From Hepsetus odoe (Eukaryota; Chordata; Actinopteri; Characiformes; Hepsetidae), in assembly GCA_017165825.1 (NCBI GenBank), contig CM029366.1, positions 27,757,159 to 27,821,158 of the forward strand: 64,000 bases of DNA, in the 5' to 3' direction. The translations under genes were made by a program, and so were the position numbers. Below are positions 12,620 to 25,854 of the stretch, one piece after another. The first letter of the stretch is position 1. Each line of letters starts with the position of its first letter. The notes under the pieces were generated by a model. It made no database searches and was not told the origin of the DNA. It saw only the letters and a list, made by a program, of their open reading frames with translations.

Positions 12620-14520
12620 GATGGATACAGATGCTGGATGGAGAAAGGCACATTTTTAGCTTTGAGCTGACTTACCAAAGATGTGAACGTACACATGTGG
12701 ATTGTACTGTACAGTGGACGGAAGAATTGAATGCCTTCTCTTGTAAGTGCTTGAGGCCCACCTGCTGCATGGCAGACGACACAGCGGAGACACTGTGAAC
12801 GACAATAAGAAAGTGCCTTTAGATCTACGCCATTGCAAAACATTTGTGACGATAATGCAAAACATTCAAGACAGTACAATCAATGCAGTCACAACCACAC
12901 ACAAGGGCTATAGAACCAAAGCAGCACTGTTTACTTTCTGATCACTAAATGCTGCATTCAAAAAGCACTGTTGGTCCGCACAGACCACTTTAAAAAAGCC
13001 ATGCTTTCCCAAAAGTGTGAAGTGGTCAGTTTCTGATTGCATTAGTAACAGTAGACTCACATAGTAAAGATAATAGGGCTGCAAATCTAAAATATTGTTT
13101 TCAAAATGCAATAATTGTATTAAATTTTATACTGAAATGCCTAAATATAAAATGCATTGAGTTTCTCTTAATCATATTCAAATATTTTTGCTTTTAAAAT
13201 TTCAAAATTTGTTTTATTGGAATTCTACAAGGTCATCACTGATCATTTTTATGAAATGTTGCATGAAAATGGAAGACCCTGGTAGCCCTACAAAGACTGT
13301 GCTGAGTGCGTGGTCGCTGAAATGTGAAGGAGAGCAAAACGGTCTCTTTTTTACTATTGTATTCATTTTTTTTTTACAGGGTTATCAAGGTTTAAGCCAC
13401 TAATGGTGTTTTATTCTAGAGCACAAGTGAAACTGTGCTTTGAAAAGTGTCAGTCCAGCCAGCAGTTCACCAGTCTACTTTCATTTATTCTCACAAATGA
13501 ACATAATGGAGGACAGGCTAGCTAGCTGGAACTCTAAAGGAAAAAGAAACTTATTTCACAAACTGTCTTAAGACTCTGGTGTGCAGAGGCTTTTGACTTA
13601 TTATCAAATATCTGTTGCAGCCCAATAACCAATCTTAAGTACAAACTAAAAATGCATGATTTTTTCAAGCATGGGTTTACCCAGGAAAACAACTCTAAAG
13701 TATTCTACCATAGTCTACCAACATGGAAAACCTTCTTTTCTTTTCCTTTTTTGTCCCCTGAAAGTCATTCACCCTTGAGGAGTAATCATATTAGACACCA
13801 GCCTGTTCAATTTGGTTAAAATCTCACATTAAAATCAAACGAACGTAAAGATTATCAGAAATGTGTCTGCTTTGGCAAATCATTACCAAGTCCTGAATAA
13901 ACAATTTCTTAAGAGCTTTATGGAGTAATAACACAAGAAGATCCATAAGCATTTGCACTTTGTGTGTTAAACTGAATTTATCCTGCAATGAGAATGCAAC
14001 TGATTTTAAAGGCCAAGAATCATTAATACAGTTTTAATATGATTACCATGCAAGGAGATAAACAACCAACAGAAAAAGAAACAAAAGAAAGGAAAAGAAA
14101 AGAATTGCAAGAAAAAGGATCTTAGTAATGTTCATTTAAAACCTGCTACACAGGAGGATGATGCACAATGTTACTGCACTGAGCAAGACCACAGATACAT
14201 TCTCAGACAGATTAGTCCACATTACTGACGCATGGCTCTTAACCATGCAGCAGTTTAGCAAACAGCACTGTGTCTGTTGCATTCAAATGGAAAATGGTGC
14301 TTTTATTCAGGTTTGGCTTCACTTTCATTATCTTTTATACATGTTTATCTAAACTCTGTTAACATGGAAATGTTACAAATGTATATGCCTTTAAGCTAAT
14401 TGAATATTTGTCTCATTTGCATCATTTTTACTTTTATACAGGATCATTTAAGATTTTTGTTTTACAGCCCTGTTTGTGCATACACTTAGTTTGTAGTCTA
14501 ATAAAGATGTACATATAAAA
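12620..14520 (+). other. zeb: zeb 3' untranslated region
   Basis: AT-rich non-coding sequence following the stop, with a canonical AATAAA at 14500-14505. The exact cleavage site is unknown and longer isoforms are possible. Reading through, I find no CAGTATT or CAGTGTT heptamer (miR-200b/c and miR-141/200a seed matches). Confidence 0.55.
14500..14505 (+). terminator. zeb: Polyadenylation signal of zeb
   Basis: AATAAA 1.9 kb downstream of the stop codon, the first clear canonical signal on this strand after the gene. It is assigned by position only. Confidence 0.45.
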
Positions 14521-17030
14521 CCTTGAGTTATTAATCAAACACTAATGAGAAAAGTAGTCCCAACAGACCTATGACCTAAGAGTATTCCTAGAATACTCTA
14601 TTTTTCCCTTACTCAAACGAGAGTCCTTTCTTTCAATGTTCAAAAATTCATGAGGTTGAAAAAAACGGTACCTACTAGAATAGCATAAGAGCACCTATGT
14701 CTCATCTCCTTCCCCAATGTGTATGGAGGTCCCCCTGAGCCCTATGAGTCAAATGTGGACTTCAGGCCGTCCCGAAACTGCCTACACTACACAAATTAAT
14801 CGCAAAAGGGAAGTTGATTTTGTTCTGCCCTACCACTGTGTCCGCCCTGGCTCCATAACAGGACCTTACGATGTTAGTTTAACGTGTGGTGCAGTAAGTA
14901 AAGAGGTAATAAATAAAACTGTAATACAACTCTAAAAAAAAATAATAATAACTAAAATAAAAAGTGAAAATGTTAGAATTTGATGCGGATATAATGGTAA
15001 AATTCCAGATTTTAGAAAGAGAATTAAAAAATTGACAACTGTATGAGGCAGCCCAATAAATATGAAATGTAAAAAAGACACAGATAAATAATATCATAAA
15101 ATCATAATAAATCTGTGCACAAATGAAAAGATCAGGACAAAGTATCCCTGCCTACTTAAAACCCAAAGTTATTTACACACCAAACCACCAAATGTCAAGA
15201 AGTTTCTCTTTAACAGATAATACTGTTACTCAGCTGAAAATATATGTTGACGCATATGACAGGTAAACAGATCTTATCACTATGACAACATTCAGCGTAT
15301 GATGTTTGGCTCTTGGATTTATTACTGAATTGGCAAGATTTTGTGGAAAGTATCCTCTTACTTCTGAAAATGGACAACAATCATCTTTCTAAAGTTGTAA
15401 CATCTGTACAAAGAGACCCTGTCCTCCTTCAGTCAGTACTTTGATTTTATGCGGTGAATTATGTAACATATATTACATACTAGTTATATAATATTATTAA
15501 CTAGTTTAACATAAAATGTGCCTACTTTAAAAAGTATTTTAACAGGAATAGAAAGCAAAAATGCATTTTAAGGCAACATTTCAAGAAAAGACACATTTTT
15601 ACTTATTTTAAGTTTTTAATGTCAGAATGCTATTTAGGTTCCAAAGGTCACTGCAGGCCTGAGCTATCAGTTCTATGAATAAAAAGGAAAAACATGCTAA
15701 TCTAAGCAGAAAAACTTTCAATTATGTCTCAAGAAGAAGAGCTAGACAATATAATGAGAAAAAGAAGGTCTGCCATAATGCTGTCCCCTGTTACCTTTAC
15801 CCTGTTTTAGTCTGAAGTGTGTTATATGTTCTCAGGGCAAAAGTAACTGGATGCTGGCCCAGTCAAAATAAAAACTAAAAGCATTGATCACAATGATCTG
15901 AGCTCATCACAACTGTTCTGCCCGGTTTTTCCATTGATATATTTTTTATCACAACAAATGCAATGCCAACTGGTTTTGAGACAAAAAAAATGTAAAAAGA
16001 AAATTTAAAAATCAAGAAAAAAGCAGACTTTTTTTGTTGAGACACAAGGGTCTTAGAAAAAAAAACACACGCAAATAAAATAAGATGAAAAATGGTTTAG
16101 CCCCAAGTGTCTTATGAAAACACCAGTGGTAATAACTTCTGAATTCCTTCTGGAAATGTTTGTTTATTTGAGTTCAAGCTAACGTGCTGCACAGAATGAA
16201 CAAAAAAAGTGTTAAATGCAATTATTTACGTGCCGTTTGACAGTCTGTGATAGGCTGTGACCATATTATTAATATTATTAAATATTATTAATATTATTAA
16301 TATTATTATTAGTATTATTAATATTATTTTATTATTAATTTAATGCTAAACCATATTATTTAAATGTAACAATTTATTGATGTATTCATTCACAGAAAAC
16401 AATTAGCTTCACTAATTGCCTTTTCACCCTTAAGTTGGAATTTTTCGGAGAAGCTGGCGGACACGCGAAACACTTCATGCTGGGAAAATCGCACTGGTTT
16501 GTGAGGTGAAGAGAAGGAAACATGTTAGTTGTTTCAAATCGACCCCAGTCAAGCCCTGTGTGAATTTCTACAAAACCAAATATGACTTATCTCATTACGT
16601 TGAGGTTTTTGGTACATTTACCGACAACAGCTAACTCACAAGTGATTAACGGCTAACTGACGAACCGACAGTGTATTCAACACACACACACACACACCAA
16701 CATACACACACGCGATTTCGCAGTGATCACATTAAGTATTAAGTATTAAGACACAAATGTCCTCTGTATTGGCTGAAGCTTGGAAACACATGGAAATGTG
16801 ACATGACTCAAAAGACCACGCAACACCACACAACACCAGAACCAGTACTGCCCAAACATGTCACTATTACTATTTAACTATTTATTTGATCTTTTAAACC
16901 TTTTACTTGAATATTTTTCTAGTTTGTTTGGTTTCTGAACTAAGAGTATATTACTGCAATGACCAAAAATGATACACTCTCTCACAAATGTCTATATTTT
17001 ATTATTTTACCCAAAATTTCTGAAAAATGT
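14521..17030. other. Intergenic AT-rich sequence
   Basis: No open gene and no recognised transposon. It contains an (ATT)n tract at about 16263-16345 and a short CA tract near 16680. It may include distal zeb 3'UTR. Confidence 0.5.
16263..16345. repeat. (ATT)n microsatellite
   Basis: An irregular att/taa trinucleotide tract in the intergenic region. Confidence 0.9.
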
Positions 17031-17345
17031 ACGCCTCCCTCAACTATATTCCCAAAGCCATTCATCTCTTTGAGCAGACGAAGGCATCCAGAAATAGAGG
17101 AATGATTTGAGGAGCATGAGGAAGAGTGTTGACTCTAAACTTCTCAGATCTTCATCTAATTGTGCTGGACAAACTATTCTGATCCATGAAGGTCCAAACC
17201 TTGCAACTTAAAACGGTCTGTTTCTAACAGCTTGATGCAGACACCACAGCACTCATTCAGAGGTCTTGAGGAATCCGCGCCTCAACAGGTGAAAGCTAGT
17301 TTGGCACTGATGATGGAGCCAGCAAGTAATCCAGCTGAACTGTTT
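17030..17345 (+). mobile_element. Tc1/mariner-like transposon fossil, transposase C-terminal part
   Basis: The degenerate sequence follows the familiar fish Tc1-like order: a segment related to ..FEEH.., ..SPDL.., ..LDKQ.RSMEAP.RNL.., ..TPQ..FRGL.ES.P.RV.., for example ttgaggagcatgaggaaga and gtgctggacaaactattctg. It is broken by indels, so it is non-coding. The orientation is plus. Confidence 0.6.
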
Positions 17346-17969
17346 ACATGCCACATTTTCCTTTGGATAGGTTTATGAAAAGGTTTGCACAACCCTTCTG
17401 CAACCAATTACATTTTCAATTGGTTTGGGCCTTTTTATTCTGACTGAGGTGTTTATATGGAGCATTTCTATTCAATTTGGGCTTTTATACAAACTATTTT
17501 TGGAATATTAGGTTCCATATAATGTCAACCACTGAAAGGAGCCAAACTGCTGAGCTCTCAAATAAAATACGATGGCTTTGAGCATGGCCGGTCAGATTTT
17601 AGAATCGGTTTGTTTTAAAAATACCACTTAGATGACGTGCTTGGTACTTAGTGTTCACGTAACATTAATATGACTTGGTGATTTAATTTAAAGAATTAAC
17701 AAATCATCTTTTGGCATCATCTGCTCTACCAAAGAGAAGACACCTCTGCCTCTCAGGATCAAAGAACAGTCTACACAGCACTTTTGTCTTGCACATCAGT
17801 TGCAAACTTGGCATTGCACATTAGAAGGTCTTTTCCCTTGACAGCTTGCATAGAAGGTTTTTTAGTGTTTTTTTTTTTTTTATCGTGCATATTTTTAATT
17901 CTTTTTCTGCCACATAAACATAAGCTCACAAAATCCATTGAGTGAAATGCTTTCAGGTGAATTAATTAC

Positions 17970-18250
17970 AGGCATGGGCAGATTTGTTGGTACCCTTACA
18001 GTAAAATGAAACAATGCTTTATTGGATGCTTATTTATTAGATTTATAACAACTGTCTCATAGTTTTAGGCAAGGAAACCATCCAAAGACATTGATGCTGA
18101 TCGAGGTACCCTACTGTATGATAGTACCATCCATGATATCATTTGTTTTCTGAGGAGCCACAGAAATTATGACACTTTGACACTTAAAATAGACAGAAAA
18201 CAGTGTTATATATATTTTTTTTATAAACCACAGAGGTAAAGGTATTAAAC
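17970..18250. repeat. Possible degraded DNA-transposon or MITE fragment
   Basis: It opens with gcagatttgttggtaccctt, resembling the ends of abundant fish mariner-type non-autonomous elements. No clear second terminus is visible, so this is a weak call. Confidence 0.3.
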
Positions 18251-18473
18251 AAACTGTTAAAAATAGACATTAGTAGTTCTTACCTTCGTAAGACTGACCT
18301 GTGTTGTGGGCTGTGTAGCCCAAAATATTCCAGTCCATTACAATATTTTACATCCGAAATAAATCATGCAAATGCTCAAAGTTGTGGACCAGCTGAATAA
18401 CTTCATATAATTTCTATAAAGATGTCAGGTAGAATCTTATCACTCTGAGCCCACCACCACTCCCCTACAGAAT

Positions 18474-18680
18474 AAGCAGTTTCCCCACAAGACGCACAGT
18501 ACTGACAGCTTGTCAAATGCCGACATGGGCCCAAAATGTAATTTTACCACAAACGACTAAGTGACATTACAGACTGGCTTCCCAGATACAGATCATTTCT
18601 AGGCCTTGACTAAGCTGCAGCGAACAATTGTGGAACAGTGTAGTGTAAGTTTAAACTTAATCTGGGCCTAATCAGACCTT
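18474..18680 (+). repeat. MITE-like dispersed repeat, copy A
   Basis: It shares a succession of blocks with 19221-19445: tttcccc.ca.gac.cacag, ctgacag..ttgtcaaa, ggcttccca...cagat, ttgacta..ctgca, and cttaatctggg. The second half is roughly self-complementary (cccagatacagat against aatctgggcc), as in common short inverted-repeat elements of vertebrates. Confidence 0.6.
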
Positions 18681-18689
18681 TTTTCCACT

Positions 18690-19218
18690 TATCCATGGTC
18701 CAGTTCTGATCCTCACATGACCAATGTGGCTTTCTCTGGTGAACAAGGTTAAGCATGGGCCCTCTGTGTGTTCTAATGCCTTTTTATCACAGACAGATTA
18801 ACTTTTAGCAGTTTGTTTCTCTGGTTCTATAGATTCTGTGGGATCAGATCAGATGGGTTGGCTCTCCGTATGCATCAGCCATTTGTGTCCAGGTCCCTGT
18901 ATCTGTTCAGCCAACTGTCCTTCTGGAGCGCTTTCAGTTGGAATTACCCGCTTCATACCAGAACAGGCCACAAGACGTGTCGTCATGGAGATGCTCTTAC
19001 CCAGTCGTCTGGCAAACACAATATGGCTCTTGCCAAAATTGATCAGATCCTTGAGTTGCCCATTTTTTACCTTCCAACACAACTTCAAGAAATGACTGTT
19101 CACTCATGGCCTACCATATATCCAACCTCTTGTTGGGTGACACTAAGACAAGATAATCAGTGGTGATAACTTCCCTACCTGTCAATGGTTTTTATTTTGT
19201 GGCTGATTGGTGTATATG
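18690..19218 (-). mobile_element. Tc1/mariner-like transposon fossil, transposase N-terminal part
   Basis: On the minus strand a damaged reading frame around 18849-19103 contains ARRLGKSIS, matching the MARRLGQSIS region after the DNA-binding N-terminus of a very common fish Tc1-like family. The terminus is recognisable at 19190-19218 (ttgtggctgattggtgtata). Frameshifts and a missing C-terminal half make it inactive. Confidence 0.7.
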
Positions 19219-19220
19219 TA

Positions 19221-19445
19221 AGAGGAAGCACTTTCCCCGCAGGACACACAATGCTGACAGACTTGTCAAACTCTGAAAGCATTGCTTTGAAGCCAGCTGA
19301 CAAGAGCACATTTTTTTACCACACAGGCTAAATAATATTTTGGGCTGGCTTCCCAAGCACAGATTAAATCTGGTCTTTGACTAAACTGCAATGGCAATTG
19401 CAAATTCATTTAAGTGTAGGTTTAGACTTAATCTGGGTCTGGGAA
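19221..19445 (+). repeat. MITE-like dispersed repeat, copy B
   Basis: A direct-orientation relative of 18474-18680, lying immediately on the other side of the Tc1-like fossil. The two copies are clearly diverged, with many substitutions and an extra block of about 20 bases in this one. Confidence 0.6.
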
Positions 19446-20839
19446 TTGGCTCGAGATGGCTGCTGGTCTAAGTTAGCTGGATAAAATGTTGGTAGACGTT
19501 GGGTCGAGAGGGTATTTGCAGCTTTGAAAACAAGATTCAATCTCATCCTGTAAATTTGGTATTATAATAATAAATCTCAGATGGTACGGGTGACATTATG
19601 TGTATAATTTAGCTGTTTACTTTAAACCACTAATGCACCATTATTAGCTTCTTGCCAGAAGCCACCGAGAGAAGCCGTTCTTGGCCGCCATGGTGATGCA
19701 GTCCCTCCCTCTCTGTTTAAAATGTGAGAAGGCTTTTCACACCCCGTTCACACAAGCGTCTCCTAATGTTACTTAATCCAGAATCGTTCTGCTCTGAACA
19801 TAAAAGATGCCATTTTTTCACAGATTTACTTCATTGGTTTTTATTGTCAAATAATTCTCTCAAAGCACAGGGTTTGGAGGAGGAAGAGAAAAAGAATCGA
19901 CAAATAATTAGACGGCATGTTGGCAAGACCCATTAGTGGCATTATTGTGAAGAACAGAATGCAGGCTTGCGACAGTCTTTCTGTAGGCCACAACTTCTAC
20001 TTAGTGGGGAAAAAAAGAAATATTACACATACAAATGGGAGCTCTCTTTTTATACATCAGGAAAAGAAAAAAAATCGAAATTAGAGACTAACCTACATAA
20101 ACGTAAAATATAGGAACTGCAATGGTTTCACACATCACTGAGCTCATCCAATGAAAGGTTATAAGGTCGGTGCTGTAGGTTACTAGGACTTCTGTTGAGA
20201 TCTTGTCAGACTCTGGGACTTTACCTTAGGCCTTCGGTGGAGATTGTGGTTCTTTCAGTCAGAAAACAAGTTTTTAAAAGTTCAGGCACAAGGACGCATA
20301 GGTAAATCACAATGTGAAGAGAAAGACAGTTCCTTACACTTCTATCACAGCAATATGACTTAATGAAACTCTGCACCTAAAGTGCTGCAGGCATCGTTCC
20401 CATGCCCTTTCCCCCGTCGTAATAATAAGAAAATAAAAATGAATAAATACATAAATGTTAACATTAAAATCCATGTATGCTCTCTCTCTCTTTCTCTCTC
20501 TGTTCGTTTTCTTCTTTCTCACTTCTTCTTGTCTCCTGCCAAGCCACAGTCAATATAAAATTACCAAAACCATGGTGCTTTGGGGGAGGGGTGTAGGGGA
20601 CGACTGCACATTTTTTAAACATATGCATTTTTAGCTCCTCTTTTGTTCTGTTATTAAAAGCAGAGAGTTGGACCAATAGTGGCAAAGAGCTCCACCCAAT
20701 CAGTGAGCGACATGAAGAATGCACCTCTGCACTTCTATCTGTCACGCGAACCACACACACAGATGCAAACACCACAGCAGTACCGCTGGAACAATGGAAA
20801 AGGGGATTACATAGCACTTTGGACTGATCCGGACCCTTT
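19446..20839. other. Intergenic sequence with no recognised feature
   Basis: No coding signal beyond short chance frames. It lies between the Tc1/MITE cluster and the arhgap9 3' end. Alternative arhgap9 polyadenylation signals (TTTATT on plus) occur here. Confidence 0.5.
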
Positions 20840-21335
20840 TTTATTTCACTATTAAAAAGAAACCAAATGACTCAAGTGCAGTTGAACAACATGTTAAACT
20901 TTCGACCTGAGCTCATGTTTATGCTTATTGGGTGACTACTGCCAATTTTGTTTTATAGTATTGAGTTCGTGTAGCCCGTATGTCTTTCTGGGCAGCTAAA
21001 AGCTCTGTGTGGTTTTCCCAAAGACACTGGAGTCGAAGAGGACAATGAAAAACACTTGTTAGGAAACATCACACAAAAACAAGCACACACACACACCCAC
21101 ACACACAACAACAAAAAAAAACTAAGAAAAAAATAAAACCACTTTTGGTAGGTGTATCTTTGTGCCTACCATTGGACAGGTTTCATCAATCCATCATCCT
21201 ACTAACAGGGTGAGATTTGTTGCATTGCTGCAGTTTGATGCACTGCAAAGTTCAATAAATCTTTATAAACATTTAACTCTTTAAGTTTGGATTCTTTTGG
21301 TTCACAGTGGGCAGGTTTCTGCTGCTGTTCTTGTG
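20840..21335 (-). other. arhgap9: arhgap9 3' untranslated region
   Basis: Non-coding sequence after the stop codon on the minus strand, running to a canonical AATAAA (TTTATT on plus at 20840-20845). It contains CA-rich and A-rich tracts. The end is inferred from the signal only. Confidence 0.45.
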
Positions 21336-24300
21336 TCAGAGAGAGCCGGGAGGGTCAGATCCAAAGATCTGGTCATATTCACTTAAGATGAGTTCCACTG
21401 CCTGGTTCTGATAGATCATATTAACAGCCATGTTTCCGCAGTCACTCTGCGGCCGCATCACAGTCGGCCCAAAGACGATGCCGATGTTTTGAGTTGTCAT
21501 GCGATTGCTGTCTGAGTGCTCCATCACCCTGAGAGGGAGAGAGAAGAAGTGAGTGAGCGAGTGAGTGAGTGAGTGAGGCAAAGAGGGAGGGAGGAGTAAG
21601 GGAGTCAGAATGAGAGAATGAGTGAGTGAGTGAGTGAGTGAGTGAATAAGGGAAGGGAATGAGTGGGTGAGTGAGCGAAGGAGGGAAGGGAATGAGTGGG
21701 TGAGTGAGTGAATGAGTGAGTGAATTAGTGAGTGAGTGAGTGAGTGAGTGAGTGAGTGAGTGAATGAATGAGTGAGAGAATAAGTGAGCAATTGAGTGAA
21801 TCAGCAAGTGAATGAGTGAGTGAAAGAAAGTGAGACACTGTGATAGTGTGTGTGAAAGAGTGCAGCAGGGACGCAGGGACAAAGGAATGGGTTAAAGCCG
21901 CAGAATGAGGCATTCTTCTAAAAGTGCCATTCCCACATAACCACAGATCCAGCCAGCAATTGCTCAAAACTTCCACATTAAAAAGGAAAGGGGAGAAAAG
22001 GGAAGAAAGGGAGGAGAGGAGCTACGGAATGGCAGAGGAGAGGAGAGGTTCCAGTGGTGGTGCTGGTGCTTCTTGAAGAGCCACAGATATTTCACGAGAT
22101 GTAGAAAGACAATGACAAAGCAAAGAGTGAGCCAGAAATGGCAACACACAGGAAAAAACACAGTGTGGTCCACATTTACAGCGTATAGGCTGCGGTTCCT
22201 ACATAACCCATTTTGTGAAGTAGAACCAATTTATGAGCAGCTCCATTTAATCAATTTACCCAAATAAAATGATAGATCATCAGCACTCACTCCAGCCAAT
22301 TATAATGAGTAACTTCATCAAGTTTCCCAGCAAGCAGTGAGTGCACAGCACCGTCTAGTGGCCGAAAGTAACAGTACACAGCACTGGGAGCATTTCTAGG
22401 GCTTTAACATTATTCCTTGAAATCTAAGCAGAATACTTTATTTTCAATGTGTTATGGAGGTTTTTATTTAGCGACTGTCAGCATTGTTAATAGTAATTTA
22501 ATCTTTAACTGGTAAATATAGACCAAAAAGTAATGGTGCGTATGGACCAGATGTGCCTGTTCTAGAAGATCTTACATAAGTCTGTTCCACCATAATCATC
22601 CATTCTGAGTGGGAATCGTAACTGAAGAACACAGTCTCACCGCTTTAGATGACGGAACATGTGTCTCAAAGTATCATGGTTGGGGGGAGGCATGCTGATG
22701 ACCAGCAGTTTCATCCGGTCCACCTTGTCCAAGTAGTCAGACATTTCTATAGACAGAAACATTCACAAATGAAGGAGAGCACCAAGAGGCCAACGGTGTA
22801 ATGAATTTAACTGTTGTGGAAATAAGTGGACTTTAAATAGCACTGGCACATAGATACGGATGTAGTCACAGGAACAGTGTCACTAGTGTTATAAGAACTA
22901 TTAATTAGGCCCTGCATATATAAATGGATAGACGGATAGGTAGATGGAAGGATAGATGGAGGGGTGGATGGCTGGTGTTTTAGTAAATATATATATATAT
23001 TTACTAAAACACCAGCCATCCACCCCTCCATCCACCCATCCATCTACCTACCTATCCATCCATCCATTCATCCATCCAAGCTCCTAGTGAAAGTGTAGCG
23101 ATTATGTGGAATTCTTCATTGAAAGTGTACATATGGAGTCAAAGAGTGTCACTTATAAATACACTTTTAGTGCATAAAGTAAACATGCGATCATTTAGGA
23201 AACTCTTTTAAGCTGTTCACATTCTGTGTAATCCATATTAATGACTAATGAAACAACAGGAACTCGACTACCCAGACATTAACATTAAGATCAATCTCGC
23301 GGCCTTTGAGGTTAAACTAAACTCACAAGGTTCTTTGAGTGATGTCATAGAAGATTCCAGGTTCCCGAAAGAATGATTTTGAGATTTCTGAGAACCCTTT
23401 AATAGGTTTGAAGAACCTTCACATGGAAGTGTATTATCTAAAAATGTTCTTCAAGTGCAGCTCATCTACAAATACGGTTGTTTAAAGAACCTTCCACTCA
23501 GGCTGGAGCCAAAACTGGTTATTCTGTGATATGGCACAAGTAACTCTTATTGGCATCTTTATTTTTTTTGAATGGGGAGATATAAAATTTAACATGTCAG
23601 CAGCAAAAAGTTCGTTCTCTCTTTTGGAGATGTAATTGAGAATAATGGAGATGTAATCAGAATTTCATTAAGACCTGAGTAAAGTAGAAATTGCTCAATA
23701 TAACCCTCAGGTTATATTGTATATACAGTATCGAGGTATCAGAATCAGGTCACCTCAGTTCTCACTTTCTCTCTTTCTCTCACTTACTGACAGTCTCGAC
23801 AATGTCATGGAAGAATCCATACGGAACCAGCGGCTCGGGCAGCTCTCTGAAGAAAAGTTTCAGGGCACCTGTTACTACATGTATGTCTTCCCACTGTGGG
23901 TCATCCAGGTCCACACGTTCCACTGAGGAAGGAGAATATTGAGAGCGATGGATGATAGAGAGTAATAGGAAGAGAAGGGAAAAGAGAAAGGAGGTTGGTT
24001 TAGGAAGGGGAAAAAAATTAAAGATGTTGTGAGTGTCATGTTTTTCAAAAGTAAACACAAAGCAGCAGAAAAACATATGTGGATTTATCACGGTGGTGAG
24101 TTGCTTGGCAAGAGGCTGCAGAAAGGAACACTGAGTGCAGAAGTAAAGGACAGATACAGAAAGAGAGGAAGAGATGAAAACTGCAGAGCGAAACTGAGGA
24201 CAAACTATGGAAATGCTGTCTTTAGCATTTCTTCAGGAGCCTTCTTGCTGTTTAGACAAAACACACACATACACCTCCATGGAGATTCTCAGAAGAGAAG

Positions 24301-25854
24301 TGGTTCCCAATCTCCCACTCACAAAACTAACAACAATGATGAGAGCCCGTCATGGATTACATGCATCATTTCATTTATCCCCTGTTACTGTGAAGTGCAA
24401 GCGAGAAAAAAAACATCGTCAAACAAGCAGTAAAGAGCAGCACAGCGGCATGCATCTCTCCGTCAGCTGCCCACAGTAACATCAGCTCAAGCTGTCAGTC
24501 ACACAGCCCATGAAGACATGAAGAAGCCGACATGCTTTAACCGTTTGAATTTGCCCGTGGTCACTGATCTGGGATCAGAATTAGTGGTCCCTATTGCAAT
24601 GATCAAAATAATAGTTGGCCCTAAAATTTGACAATAAAGTAGAATTTTTTTAATTTTTACAGGAATTTTTTAGAATTTTGGGTTTTTTTCCTTTTTGTTT
24701 TAATGGACAAAAAGTCAAAATTTTAAAACTAAAATCTAAAACTGTACAAAGGCATTTGTATTGTCACTTGCCTAAGTTTTTTAAGTTGAACTATTCTGAA
24801 ATGTAATTTTGTAATATGATGAATTCTGGATGTTTATTTTGTTCTTGAAGCTATAATGTCATTTTATAATGTTTTATAATGTTCTACAGCTCTGTTCATC
24901 ATTCTTGACACATTTCCTCATTTTTATTTTCAGCTTTCTGGTGCCTACTAATAACCTGAAAGCTATAAATATTATTGCATTAAATTAGAAAACACTGACT
25001 CCATTCTTTAAAACTGTAGAGTTGCCTTGTAAATGACATTTACATTCTCTATTGATAGTTTCAAATCTGCATCATTGATGTTGCTTAGAGTTGGCGTTTT
25101 CACAAAAACGAGACTATGCAAATGTTACAAATAAGAAATGATTTATCTAAAATTTCACTGCGCTTTCGTTTTGGCTGGCAGTGACTTCGACCTCTGAGGG
25201 ACCTCTCAGCTGGTCGTAGATCAGTGTAAAAGGGCAGTGTTCTCCTGGCTTGCAGGCTGATAGCAAGGACGTTTTGGAGCATAAAGGAGCAAAGAGTTCT
25301 GCTCCTGCTATTCAGATGGGCTACCTTGTACTAAATCCTCTGGAAATAGAAAACGTCCATCTGTAGAAACAGCTCTCTCTGCAAAAATGAACAGGAGTTA
25401 CAGTTCAACCACCAAATACACATACAATCTCCTGCACCCCATTACATTATCCTATCAGGTCCTTACCTGACCGTTCAACAGAGCAGAAACATTGGCTAGT
25501 TAAAACAATCCCATAACATTGACCTTCTTTGTAACTCTCTCTCCATCTTTTTCTCACCATGATTCACAGCGAAGCGAAGTTTTTGAATCACTGCCAGATT
25601 CCCGCTGACTCTGTAGATGCCATCTGTCTCTAAACCTGAAAGCACACAAAAGCCAATTATCTTGTGACCATCTAGTCTAGTGTATGTATGGGTTTGCCTT
25701 TAGGTCGTTTTAGGTCTTGTTAGTGTAATGGATGTAACACTTTGCATGCACGCACCTTTTCTCTCCACTGTTTCCGTGCATTTTCTAACAAAACGTGGCA
25801 CTGTACTCTTCTCTCTCTCGCACAGCAACTCCAAACTGCAGCCAAACACCTGGT
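21336..25854 (-). CDS. arhgap9: arhgap9 RhoGAP-domain exons (six)
   Basis: Exons 25854-25756 (QVFGCSLELLCEREKSTVPR), 25635-25558 (LETDGIYRVSGNLAVIQKLR, arginine finger), 25378-25325, 23922-23788 (DIHVVTGALKLFFRELPEPL), 22746-22641 (PPPNHDTLRHMFRHLKR) and 21528-21336 (NRMTTQNIGIVFGPTVMRPQ). All invariant GAP motifs are intact, including the catalytic Arg and the KLFFRELP box. The stop TGA follows SDPPGSL. Confidence 0.97.
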
